DNA from: Zoogloeaceae bacterium
Lineage (GTDB): Bacteria; Pseudomonadota; Gammaproteobacteria; Burkholderiales; Rhodocyclaceae
Direction of reading: 5' to 3'
DNA: 8,153 nucleotides
NCBI GenBank assembly: GCA_031282665.1
Contig: JAITDH010000108.1
Span: 1-8,153 of the forward strand
The notes under the pieces were generated by a model. That model worked only from the letters and a program-made list of their open reading frames with translations. It ran no database searches and was not told where the DNA came from. The translations under genes were made by a program, and so were the position numbers. Below, piece after piece: positions 1-6,651 of this stretch (positions within the stretch are counted from its first letter, which is position 1; each line of letters begins with the position of its first letter).

Positions 1-925
1 CTCGAACCAGCAACCCCGCCGCCAGCCCGCCCAGGGCGGCCATGTTGAGTTTGAGGGCGGTGGCCAGTTGCGGCTGGAAATCTTCCGGCTGGCGGGCGCG
101 GCGCAGGATGGCGGCGTTCTGGTGGAAGAACGGCAGGGCGATGAGGAAGAGCCAGGCCCAGGGACGATGCGGCAGGCAGAGAAGGGCGAAGGCGGCGAGG
201 CAAAGCAGGCTGGCAAGGAGGAGGATCTGCACGTAGATCTTCGCCCATCGCATGCCCAGCATGGCGGCGAAGGTGATCTTGCCGTGCCGGAGGTCTTCTT
301 CCAGGTCGCGCAGGTTGTTGACGTTCAGGACGACGGCGCTCAGGAGGCCGCAGGCGGTGGCGGGCAGGAAGACCGGCCAGGCGAGGGCGCGGGTTTGCAG
401 GTAGAAGCTGCCGCCGACCGCGACCCAGCCGAAGAAGACGAGCACGGCGAGATCGCCCAGGCCGTGATAGCCGTAGGCATGCCGCCCGATGGTGTAGGTC
501 AGCGCCGCGACCAGGGAGAACAGGCCGAGGAGGAGGAAAAGGACGATGTCCTGGCGGGAATGGCCGGCGGTGAACAGGAGGAGGCTGCCGGAGAGGATGG
601 CGAGGAGGGTGACGCAGAGGATGGCCCCGCGCATGGCGGCGGGGGAGATCAGGCCAAGCTGCATGCCGCGCCGGGGGCCGAGGCGGCGCGGGGTGTCGGC
701 GGCCTTGCTGAAGTCGCCGTAGTCGTTCGCCAGGTTGGCGAGGATTTGCAAAAGGAGCGCCGTGCAGAGCGAAAGCCAGAAGGTGCGGGCCTGCCAACGG
801 CCGCTTTGGGCGAAGGCCACGGCGTTGCCGGTGAGGATGCCGCAGCAGGCGAGCGGCAGGGTGCGCAGACGCAGGGAGACGATCCAGGCATGGAGGAGGG
901 TGATGCGGGAAGCCGCCCCGGTCAT
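1..925 (-). CDS. menA: 1,4-dihydroxy-2-naphthoate polyprenyltransferase (MenA), 3' end cut by window
   Basis: Integral membrane prenyltransferase of the UbiA superfamily. MenA attaches a polyprenyl chain to 1,4-dihydroxy-2-naphthoate, giving demethylmenaquinone in the inner membrane. Reading the reverse strand from ATG at 925 gives 308 codons without a stop. Several hydrophobic helices are visible. The first Asp-rich motif is NDYGD (residues 67-71) and the second is NVNNLRDLEED (201-211), followed by GKITFAAMLG; both are typical of MenA. A YGYHGLGDLAVLVFFG segment (151-166) also fits. E. coli MenA is about 308 residues, so only the last few residues and the stop should be missing. The start codon overlaps the ygfZ stop as ATGA, so translation is probably coupled. 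Other UbiA-family enzymes (UbiA, MqnP) are less likely given the NNLRDLEED motif. The gene implies that the organism can make menaquinone by the classical pathway, although no other men gene is in view. Confidence 0.88.
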   Translation of the reverse strand, partial: MTGAASRITLLHAWIVSLRLRTLPLACCGILTGNAVAFAQSGRWQARTFWLSLCTALLLQILANLANDYGDFSKAADTPRRLGPRRGMQLGLISPAAMRGAILCVTLLAILSGSLLLFTAGHSRQDIVLFLLLGLFSLVAALTYTIGRHAYGYHGLGDLAVLVFFGWVAVGGSFYLQTRALAWPVFLPATACGLLSAVVLNVNNLRDLEEDLRHGKITFAAMLGMRWAKIYVQILLLASLLCLAAFALLCLPHRPWAWLFLIALPFFHQNAAILRRARQPEDFQPQLATALKLNMAALGGLAAGLLVR

Positions 926-1947
926 GCGTCGTCGCTTTGCGGATAGAGGGGGAGGGCGGCGATGGGCACGGCGCCTTGCAGGTCGTTCGCCGCCTCGGCG
1001 GAAACGACGGCCAGCGCGAGCCAGGTTTCTTCTTCCTCTTTTCCCGGCTGCTGCGGTTGCGGTGCGGCGGCGATGACCTTGCCGGCATTCTGGCCGGAGC
1101 GAGTGAGCAGATCTTCACCCGCACGGAAGGGTCCTGGCGCGGTGAGGCGGTACAGATGACGCTTGACCTCTCCCAGGTAGCGGGCGCGGGCGATGACTTC
1201 CTGGCCGGGATAGCAGCCCTTGTTGAAGCTGACGCCGCCCTGCCGGTCGAAATCCATCATCTGCGGCACGAAGGCTTCCGTGCTTTCGGCCGTGATCCAG
1301 GGGAAAGCGGCGGCGATGTCCAGGTATTGCCAGAGGCGCGGCGCGGCGAGCGGCAGGCGGCGGGCGGCGAGGATGCCGGTCATCCGTTCCCGGGGAGCGG
1401 AAAGGACGCAGCGCCCTTCCGGCAGGCGGATGAGCGAACAATCTTCGCCATGCGCCACGCCTAGCGGCGCTTCCGGCGCGGCAAGAGGAAGTCCAAGGGC
1501 GGCCAGCGCCCCGTCTCCGCTACTGATGCCCAGATGGATGAAGCGGGCGGATTCATCGACAAGCTCGACCTTGGCGCGCAGGATGTAGCGGCGCAGGCGC
1601 TGGCACAGGTCGGCGAGCAGGTCGGCGGAGCAGATGAGGCGGAAGGAAGCGGCTTCGCTTCCTTCAATGACTTGGGTGGCCTGGGCGGGAAGGGAATGGA
1701 GCAGGAAGTTGGCGATCATGCGCCCCTTGGCGGTGCACCAGGCGGTGAGTTGCGCCGCGTCGTCCGCCAGGGTCTTGACGTCATTGGTGAGCTGTCCGTG
1801 CAGGAAAGCGCGCGCGTCCGGGCCACCGGCAACCAGGCTGGCGAGATGGGGCAGGGGAAAGAGCGCCTTGCCGTCGGCGGGAAGGTGCTCGGCAAGCGGC
1901 GTGTCGGCCAGGATGTCTTGCCAGGGAGAGGTAAAGGGCATGGTCAT
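922..1947 (-). CDS. ygfZ: Folate-binding protein YgfZ (CAF17/GcvT-like)
   Basis: Cytoplasmic folate-dependent protein of the YgfZ/CAF17 family, related to the GcvT aminomethyltransferase fold. Family members support maintenance or assembly of some iron-sulfur enzymes, including the tRNA methylthiolase MiaB. The 341-residue product carries the family signature KGCYPGQE with its conserved cysteine at residue 245, preceded by PQMMDFDRQGGVSFN. FLHGQLTNDV (48-57) and CTAKGRMIA (71-79) are the usual N-terminal blocks. The length is close to the E. coli protein (about 326). A low-complexity QPQQPGKEEEE stretch at 297-307 is a small lineage-specific insertion. Two adjacent ATGs (1947 and 1941) are possible starts, neither with a strong Shine-Dalgarno sequence. 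The frame stays open to 2106, but that extension crosses a palindrome and does not resemble the family. The stop overlaps the menA start by 4 bases. Confidence 0.9.
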   Translation of the reverse strand: MTMPFTSPWQDILADTPLAEHLPADGKALFPLPHLASLVAGGPDARAFLHGQLTNDVKTLADDAAQLTAWCTAKGRMIANFLLHSLPAQATQVIEGSEAASFRLICSADLLADLCQRLRRYILRAKVELVDESARFIHLGISSGDGALAALGLPLAAPEAPLGVAHGEDCSLIRLPEGRCVLSAPRERMTGILAARRLPLAAPRLWQYLDIAAAFPWITAESTEAFVPQMMDFDRQGGVSFNKGCYPGQEVIARARYLGEVKRHLYRLTAPGPFRAGEDLLTRSGQNAGKVIAAAPQPQQPGKEEEETWLALAVVSAEAANDLQGAVPIAALPLYPQSDDA

Positions 1948-2010
1948 TGTGGATTTGTAGGGTTTGAGGTTGGATGAGCCGAAGGCGACATCCGACAATC
2001 GTTCATTACC

Positions 2011-2022
2011 GGCGCTTGCGCC
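2011..2022. repeat. GC-rich palindrome between orphan gene and ygfZ
   Basis: GGCGCTTGCGCC is an inverted repeat. With one flanking base on each side it makes a 6-base-pair stem (2010-2015 with 2018-2023). It lies in the roughly 150-base gap upstream of ygfZ, within a block (about 1985-2040) that stays open in the ygfZ frame but looks non-coding. No U-tract follows on either strand, so it is not a typical terminator. It could be the core of a dispersed intergenic repeat or a protein-binding site. I cannot tell which from one copy. Confidence 0.35.
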
Positions 2023-2098
2023 GCTGTTCTTTGATTTGCGATGCTGCGCATCATATGGTTGAAATCCCCAGTGTGTCAGCATTTGCACAAAAACCGCT

Positions 2099-2497
2099 CT
2101 AGCCAAGCCGCCCGCCCGTTATGAACAAAGCGAGCATCATGAATATAGCCAACGCCACGAAACAAACGGCATACAACAAGGCTAGGTTCAGCAGAGCCAA
2201 CACAATCATTTTACACTTATCGCCGATGCCATGCCGAAAAGCAATATAGACATAATAAATCACAATAATGAACGGGAGATTCAAAATGATGAAATCATTG
2301 TCTGTATAACTGCCAACAACTGTTTCGCATATCTTTTCAAGCCGTTTCAGATCGTTGTCCTGGGCGATGGTCCATGCGAGCACGAACAGGGAATGGATGG
2401 CTATGATTACGCTATCCGCTATCAGGATTTTGATTTTTGCCGTTTTGATTTCCAATTTCGTTTTCCTTTTGCAAATCTTTTCAATGGGAAGGTTCAT
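2099..2497 (-). CDS. Small hypothetical membrane protein (three predicted helices)
   Basis: I do not recognise this family. The 132-residue product starts with a basic cytoplasmic-type segment (residues 7-23, rich in K and R). Three hydrophobic stretches follow: about 24-45, 68-87 and a long one at 97-127 that may be one or two helices. A charged loop (46-67, QDNDLKRLEKICE) separates the first two. No catalytic motif is visible. Start choice: ATG at 2497 gives a sensible N-terminus but has no clear Shine-Dalgarno; an in-frame TTG at 2551 would add 18 polar residues. The codons are clearly richer in A and T than those of the neighbouring genes, which points to recent acquisition or relaxed selection. 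The gene is co-directional with ygfZ, about 150 bases upstream, and divergent from btuB. No functional tie to either is evident. Confidence 0.6.
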   Translation of the reverse strand: MNLPIEKICKRKTKLEIKTAKIKILIADSVIIAIHSLFVLAWTIAQDNDLKRLEKICETVVGSYTDNDFIILNLPFIIVIYYVYIAFRHGIGDKCKMIVLALLNLALLYAVCFVALAIFMMLALFITGGRLG

Positions 2498-2569
2498 CGC
2501 AATACGACGGGATTGCCGTCGCGTTTCTGGTTCAGTTTCCTGGAACGACAAAGCAAGCGGAAAGGCCGT

Positions 2570-2597
2570 CTGATTCCTGATTCCTGATCCCTGCCCT
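2570..2597. repeat. Heptanucleotide tandem array (CTGNNNN), four units
   Basis: Four consecutive 7-base units read CTGATTC, CTGATTC, CTGATCC, CTGCCCT on the plus strand. The same core on the opposite strand (GGGATCAGGAATCAG) recurs downstream of the btuD domain and of the PduO-like domain. The array ends only 7 bases before the TATAAT box, so it covers the spacer and -35 region of the btuB promoter. Confidence 0.75.
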
Positions 2598-2610
2598 CCT
2601 GGTATATAAT
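2581..2610 (+). promoter_or_regulatory. Putative sigma-70 promoter of btuB
   Basis: A perfect TATAAT hexamer sits at 2605-2610, a few bases upstream of the first riboswitch helix, which is where the -10 box should be. The -35 element is poor: the best match at an 18-base spacing is TTCCTG (2581-2586), inside the heptamer array. Transcription would begin near 2616-2618. Between this promoter and the divergent orphan gene (2498-2569) I see no other recognisable element. Confidence 0.55.
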
Positions 2611-2629
2611 CCGCCCTTCGTTCATGGTG

Positions 2630-2800
2630 TCGCGGCCGGGTTCTCCGGTCGCGGTGAAACGGGAAAGCGGTGCGTCATCTGACAAAGCCGCTGCTGCCCC
2701 CGCAACGGTAAGCGAGTGCGGGCGCGCCATCATGCCACTGGGAAATTTTCCTGGGAAGGCGGCGCGTCAAGACTTGCCAGCCCGGAAACCGGCCTGGACG
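2630..2800 (+). ncRNA. Cobalamin riboswitch (adenosylcobalamin-type aptamer)
   Basis: The leader of btuB contains the conserved blocks of the cobalamin riboswitch in the right order. GGTGAAACGGGAAAGCGGTG (2653-2672) begins the core. CTGCCCCCGCAACGGTAAGCG (2694-2714) is the hallmark junction. CCACTGG and CCTGGGAAGGCGG follow around 2735-2762. The B12 box has the form GCCAGCCCGGAAACCGGCC (2776-2794), close to the usual GCCAGGAGACCGGCC pattern. The ligand is known for the family to be a cobalamin, and binding normally represses the downstream gene. The position directly ahead of a B12 receptor gene fits. The boundaries are approximate because the outer helix was paired by eye. Confidence 0.95.
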
Positions 2801-2830
2801 ACAACCGAGGGCGTCGACTTCACGTGGGGT

Positions 2831-2856
2831 GGGGAGGACGCGAGGCCGTCCTTTCC
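2831..2856 (+). promoter_or_regulatory. Hairpin downstream of the aptamer
   Basis: GGGGAGGACG (2831-2840) can pair with CGTCCTTTCC (2847-2856), closing a 6-base loop. The stem has 10 pairs, two of them G-U. The three Ts lie inside the stem and only a broken C/T tract follows, so it is a weak candidate for an intrinsic terminator. It is better read as part of the riboswitch expression platform. Confidence 0.4.
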
Positions 2857-2874
2857 GTCGCGCCGCGCTTTTCC

Positions 2875-2943
2875 TTTTCCCTTCTTGCCGCGCCTTCTTT
2901 CATTGACCGTATGCTCCGGCGGGGACGCCGGACGAAGGGAAAA
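2875..2943 (+). promoter_or_regulatory. Putative expression platform: anti-Shine-Dalgarno helix ahead of btuB
   Basis: TTTTCCCTTC (2875-2884) is perfectly complementary to GAAGGGAAAA (2934-2943), which holds the btuB ribosome-binding site (AAGGGA, 2935-2940) just before ATG 2947. Between the two arms, TCCGGCG (2915-2921) and CGCCGGA (2926-2932) form a perfect 7-base-pair hairpin with a GGGA (GNRA-type) loop, directly next to the ribosome-binding site. The nested fold would hide the site from ribosomes, as expected for translational repression by a riboswitch in a Gram-negative host. The pairing is seen in the sequence; the regulatory role is inferred. Confidence 0.5.
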
Positions 2944-2946
2944 AAC

Positions 2947-4863
2947 ATGTCATCACATCTACGACCGCTCGCGGCGCTCCTGCCGCTCTGCTTCATCGCG
3001 TCCGCCCCGGCGCAGACGGAAGAAGACCGCCTCGATCCCATCGTCGTCACCGCTACCCGGCAGCCAATGCGCGTTTCGGAAACGCTTGCCGATGTGACGG
3101 TCATCTCGCGCGAGGAAATCGAGAAAAGCGGCCAGGAGACCATCATCGACCTGCTCGCCCGCCAGCCGGGCATCCAGATATCGAGCTATGGCGGGCCGGG
3201 CACGGCTACCAGTCTTTACATGCGCGGCGCGAATTCCAACCAGAGCAAGATCCTGGTTGATGGCATCAGCATCAATTCCACTGACGGTTCCGGCGCGCCG
3301 TTGCGCTTCTTGCCGCTTGCCGATGTCGAGCGCATCGAAATCCTGCGCGGCCCAGCGTCCATGCTCTACGGCGCGGACGCGCTCGGCGGCGTCATCAATG
3401 TCATCACCCGACGCGGGCAGTCCGGCGGCCTGCGCGTCGACGGATTCGTGGGCTATGGCAGTCACAATACCCAGCAGGCCAGCGCCGGATTGTCCGGCGG
3501 TAATGAGCATTGGCGCTTCAGGGTGGAAGCCAACCATTTTCAAACCGATGGCATTTCCGCCCAGCGTCATGCCGTGAACAAGGACGCGGACGACGATGCT
3601 TATCGCAATACGGGCGGCGCGGTTTCTCTTTCCTTCCTGCCGAAGGAGGGACACGAAATCGGCGTCAGTTACCGGAATAACAAGGGGGTTGGCCATTATG
3701 ATGGCGGCAATACTCCTCCGGATGGCGAGTACGACAACCGCAACACCTTCGACATCACGCAATGGCAGGTATTCAGCAAGAACCGTTTCCTGGAGAACTG
3801 GACCAGCACCCTGCAATATGGTGAGTCCGAAGATTATCAAAAGAACTATTCCTGGAATGCCTGGGGTTTTCCGCCCGCCGAGGACATTTCCTCGACGCAC
3901 AGCAAAAACCGGCAGATTTCCTGGCAAAACGACATCGAGCTGTCGCTGGGGCACGCGCTCTTCATGGCGGAACAATCAAAACAACGTGTCTATCCGCATG
4001 GCGCGGACTATCAAAAAACGCCTGAAATCCGTAATACTTCCCTGCTGGCCGGATGGACGGCGAACGCGGGAAAGCATCGCTGGCAATTGAATGTCCGGCG
4101 CGACAACCATTCCGAATTCGACGGCAAGACCACCTATGGCGCGGCCTATGGCTATCAGTTGACGGATGCCCTGCGCGCGCGCGTCAGTCATGGCACCGCG
4201 TTCCGCGCGCCCAACGTCTATGAGTTGTTCATGCGCAATCCGTCGTGGTGGTTCCAGGGCAATCCCGATCTGAAGCCGGAAGAATCGAGAAACAGCGAAA
4301 TCGGGCTGACATGGGAACAGGGCGGACATCTGGCTTCCGCCACCTACTACCACAACCGCGTCAAAAATCTGATTTCCGGAACGGGAACAGATCCGGTCAC
4401 CGGCTTCACCACCTATGAGAATATCAACAAGGCGCTGCTGGAAGGCGTGACCCTGGCCTATCAGGGCAGCTTTGGCGCGTGGCATCTTGCCGCCACTTAC
4501 GACTGGCTGAACGCGGAAAACAAAAGCAAGACGGCGGATGGCGTGGGTTACGAGCGATTGGGCAGGCGCGCCCGCAACAAGGCGACGCTGGCGCTCACGC
4601 ATAGCTGGGGCGATCTGGAAACCGGTGTTGAGGTAGTGGGCGTCGGTCGACGTTATGATGGCAGTTACCGGAAAGATGCTACACAGAAGGAAGAACTCGG
4701 CGGCTATGGCCTCACCAACCTGACCGCCCGCTATGCGCTGACCCGGGAGCTATCCCTGGAAGGGCGAATCAACAATGTTTTCGACAAGAAATATGAAACC
4801 GCCAGAGGCTACGGAACGGATGGCCTCAATGCCTTCGTCGGCCTGCGCTATTCGCCACGATGA
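2947..4863 (+). CDS. btuB: TonB-dependent outer-membrane vitamin B12 receptor BtuB
   Basis: Outer-membrane beta-barrel that imports cobalamin using energy from TonB-ExbB-ExbD. The product has 638 residues, against about 614 for E. coli BtuB. A signal peptide ends near residue 23 (APAQ). The TonB box is DPIVVTATR (30-38). The plug domain runs about 45-155, with ILVDGISIN (102-110), ERIEILRGPASMLYGADALG (128-147) and VINVITRRG (149-157). An acidic NKDADDDAYRN loop (211-221) could bind calcium, as acidic loops do in BtuB. The barrel ends with NNVFDKKYETARGYGTDG and NAFVGLRYSPR. The last residue is Arg, not the usual aromatic residue. ATG 2947 is chosen because it follows AAGGGA at a good distance and begins a proper signal peptide; the frame is open further upstream only through the riboswitch. 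The riboswitch, the btuFCD neighbours and the family blocks agree on B12 as substrate. Confidence 0.93.
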   Translation: MSSHLRPLAALLPLCFIASAPAQTEEDRLDPIVVTATRQPMRVSETLADVTVISREEIEKSGQETIIDLLARQPGIQISSYGGPGTATSLYMRGANSNQSKILVDGISINSTDGSGAPLRFLPLADVERIEILRGPASMLYGADALGGVINVITRRGQSGGLRVDGFVGYGSHNTQQASAGLSGGNEHWRFRVEANHFQTDGISAQRHAVNKDADDDAYRNTGGAVSLSFLPKEGHEIGVSYRNNKGVGHYDGGNTPPDGEYDNRNTFDITQWQVFSKNRFLENWTSTLQYGESEDYQKNYSWNAWGFPPAEDISSTHSKNRQISWQNDIELSLGHALFMAEQSKQRVYPHGADYQKTPEIRNTSLLAGWTANAGKHRWQLNVRRDNHSEFDGKTTYGAAYGYQLTDALRARVSHGTAFRAPNVYELFMRNPSWWFQGNPDLKPEESRNSEIGLTWEQGGHLASATYYHNRVKNLISGTGTDPVTGFTTYENINKALLEGVTLAYQGSFGAWHLAATYDWLNAENKSKTADGVGYERLGRRARNKATLALTHSWGDLETGVEVVGVGRRYDGSYRKDATQKEELGGYGLTNLTARYALTRELSLEGRINNVFDKKYETARGYGTDGLNAFVGLRYSPR

Positions 4864-4870
4864 ATGCAGT

Positions 4871-5656
4871 CTGAGCAAAGAGGGGCGAAGGTATTTCGCC
4901 CCTTTTTTGCTTTGCTTCGCCTTTTTTTCCCTCCCGCCCGTCATGGGGCAGACGCCGCAAAGGATCGTCTCGCTTGACCTGTGCACGGACTGGATGCTGG
5001 CCAGATATGTCGAGAAAGAACGCGTCGCGGCGCTTTCCCCGATGCAGCGCCGTTATCTGGCTCCCTGGATGCCGCGCGACTGGCCCCTGCACGATGGCGC
5101 GCTGGAGAGCATCGCCCGCCTGCAACCGGATCTGGTCATCGTCGGGGAATATGCCGCCTTCTCCCTGCGCGAACAATTGAAGCATCTCGGCTTCCAGGTC
5201 GCCATCCTGCCGCTTCCCCAGACGCTGACGGAGGTGCGCGAATACGAGCTTCGTTTCCTCGCCCTGCTCGGCCTGCCGGCGCAACGCGCGAGCGCCATTC
5301 CCCCCGCGCATCCCGCCAGCCGGAAACGTCTCCTGCTCCTCGGCGCGAATGGCATCGGCACCGGCAAACACACCTTCGAAGACGCCCTGCTCGCCCGCGC
5401 CGGCTGGCAGAACTACCTGACGGATCAGGGCTATGTCCGCCTCGACCTGGAAGCCATCGTCCGCGACCCGCCGGAGGCCATACTCTGGGCTTCGCCTTCC
5501 GGCCCCGCGCTGGCCAATGCCTTCTCCGAACATCCGGCCTGGCGCGCCGTCGTCCCGCCGCCGCGCCGGCTCGCCACGGATTACTGGCGCTGGCAATGCC
5601 CCGGCCCGTGGTCGTGGGAACTCGTCCAGACATTGAAGGATGAACTGGAGCCATGA
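4871..5656 (+). CDS. btuF: Periplasmic cobalamin-binding protein BtuF (start uncertain)
   Basis: Substrate-binding protein of an ABC importer, family PF01497, that delivers cobalamin from the periplasm to BtuCD. The mature part begins QRIVSLDLCTDWMLARY and continues with a GALESIARLQPDLVIVGEYAAFSLREQL segment and a C-terminal lobe ending LVQTLKDELEP. From CTG 4871 the protein has 261 residues, close to E. coli BtuF (266). It would start SKEGRR, followed by a hydrophobic core (FAPFLLCFAFFSLPPV) and a cleavage site near MGQ, which makes a good signal peptide. The start is not settled. ATG 4943 would remove the signal peptide. ATGs at 4775 and 4793 lie deep in btuB and give an abnormally long N-region. 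CTG 4871 and TTG 4907 are the non-ATG options, none with a convincing Shine-Dalgarno. The end overlaps btuC by 4 bases (ATGA). No lipobox is seen. Another corrinoid or metal-chelate ligand is possible, but context favours B12. Confidence 0.83.
   Translation: MSKEGRRYFAPFLLCFAFFSLPPVMGQTPQRIVSLDLCTDWMLARYVEKERVAALSPMQRRYLAPWMPRDWPLHDGALESIARLQPDLVIVGEYAAFSLREQLKHLGFQVAILPLPQTLTEVREYELRFLALLGLPAQRASAIPPAHPASRKRLLLLGANGIGTGKHTFEDALLARAGWQNYLTDQGYVRLDLEAIVRDPPEAILWASPSGPALANAFSEHPAWRAVVPPPRRLATDYWRWQCPGPWSWELVQTLKDELEP
4878..4908 (+). terminator. Strong intrinsic terminator after btuB, inside the btuF signal-peptide region
   Basis: GGGGCGAA (4882-4889) and TTCGCCCC (4895-4902) form a perfect 8-base-pair stem with loop GGTAT, followed at once by TTTTTT (4903-4908). 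The preceding AAGA can extend the stem into the T-tract. It begins 15 bases after the btuB stop. The same bases are read in the btuF frame as part of its signal peptide (codons for KEGRRYFAPFL). Confidence 0.85.
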
Positions 5657-6651
5657 AACCGCTCACCCCCCTCCTCCTGTCCGTCCTCCTGTCCATTCTT
5701 TTGCTGGCCGTCTTTTTCGTATCCCTCTCCATCGGTTCCGCCCCCATTTCCGTCTGCGCGGGACTGACCGACTGGATCACGGGAAAAGACAGCCTGGAAG
5801 CGCTCATCCTGCGCGAAATCCGCCTGCCGCGCACCCTGCTGGCGCTTTCGGTCGGCGCGGCCCTGGGAATTTCCGGCGCGGCCCTGCAAGGTCTCCTGCG
5901 CAACCCGCTGGCCGACCCGAGCCTGACCGGCGCCAGCCAGGGCGCGGCCCTGGGCGCGGCCAGCGTCTTCTACTTCGGCTTCTTCCCGGCAGCCGGCGCG
6001 CTGGCGCCCGCGCTGGCCGGACTCATCGGCGCCGGGCTTACCCTCCTCGGCATGCTCTTCCTCGCGGGTTCCGGCCGTCCGGCGCTGATCCTGATGGCCG
6101 GCCTGGCCGTTTCCAGCCTCGCCGGCGCGGCGCTGGCCGCCGTGCTCAACTTCGCGCCCAACCCCTTCGCCATGCAGGAACTGGTCTTCTGGCTGCTCGG
6201 CTCGGTCGCGGAACGCGGCATGCCCCATCTTCTCTTTCTCCTCCCCGCCCTGGTCATCGGCATCCTCATCCTCTGGCGGGAACGCCGCCTGCTCGCCGCC
6301 CTGAGCCTGGGCGAACAGGTCGCGACCAGCCTGGGACTCGACTACCGGCGCGGCGGACGCCGCCTCATCCTCGGCGTGGCGATCCTGGTCGGCGCGGCGG
6401 TCTCCGTCGCCGGGAACATCGGCTTCGTCGGCCTGATCGCGCCGCACCTCGCGCGCCCGCTGGCGCGCCATCATCCTGACCGCCTGCTCTTCCCCTCCGC
6501 CATCCTGGGCGCCGCGCTCGTCGTCCTGGCGGACATGCTCGCGCGCCTGATGCCGCCGGGGCGGGAAATCCGGCTGGGCGTCCTCACCGCCTTCATCGGC
6601 GCGCCGCTCTTCATCCGGCTGATCTGGAAAGACCGCAAGCAATGGCTCTGA
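5653..6651 (+). CDS. btuC: ABC transporter permease BtuC (FecCD family)
   Basis: Inner-membrane permease that forms the translocation path of the B12 importer as a dimer. The 332-residue product is almost wholly hydrophobic, with about nine to ten membrane segments, and is near the length of E. coli BtuC (326). FecCD-family blocks are present: IRLPRTLLALSVGAALGISG (56-75), NPLADPSLTGASQGAALGAA (84-103) and GNIGFVGLIAPHLARPL (254-270). The cytoplasmic coupling segment LSLGEQVATSLGLDYRR (217-233) normally contacts the ATPase. The ATG overlaps the btuF stop and is preceded by a GGAG ribosome-binding site within ctggagcc. The stop overlaps btuD by 10 bases. The family also includes iron-siderophore and haem permeases; B12 is assigned from the btuB and riboswitch context. 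Confidence 0.9.
   Translation: MKPLTPLLLSVLLSILLLAVFFVSLSIGSAPISVCAGLTDWITGKDSLEALILREIRLPRTLLALSVGAALGISGAALQGLLRNPLADPSLTGASQGAALGAASVFYFGFFPAAGALAPALAGLIGAGLTLLGMLFLAGSGRPALILMAGLAVSSLAGAALAAVLNFAPNPFAMQELVFWLLGSVAERGMPHLLFLLPALVIGILILWRERRLLAALSLGEQVATSLGLDYRRGGRRLILGVAILVGAAVSVAGNIGFVGLIAPHLARPLARHHPDRLLFPSAILGAALVVLADMLARLMPPGREIRLGVLTAFIGAPLFIRLIWKDRKQWL

Noticed and set aside
68..946. Long plus-strand open frame of 292 codons
   Set aside because: It lies opposite menA, is dominated by Gly, Glu and Ala runs typical of GC-rich antisense frames, and resembles no family; the minus-strand MenA motifs are decisive.
1948..2106. N-terminal extension of ygfZ to an ATG at 2106
   Set aside because: The extension crosses the palindrome, overlaps the end of the orphan gene, and the family begins near the MPFTSPW segment.
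2716..2946. Upstream start for btuB at 2716
   Set aside because: This would translate through the cobalamin aptamer and place a long tail ahead of the signal peptide; ATG 2947 has a ribosome-binding site.
2959..3975. Minus-strand open frame of 338 codons opposite btuB
   Set aside because: Antisense shadow of a well-supported TonB-dependent receptor; no recognisable domain.
4864..4977. Short open frame starting at ATG 4864 after btuB
   Set aside because: It ends after 37 codons in a different frame from btuF and its peptide is not a good signal sequence.
5581..6642. Minus-strand open frame of 353 codons opposite btuC
   Set aside because: Its composition is nearly all Gly, Glu, Gln, Arg and Ala, as expected for the antisense of a GC-rich membrane gene.
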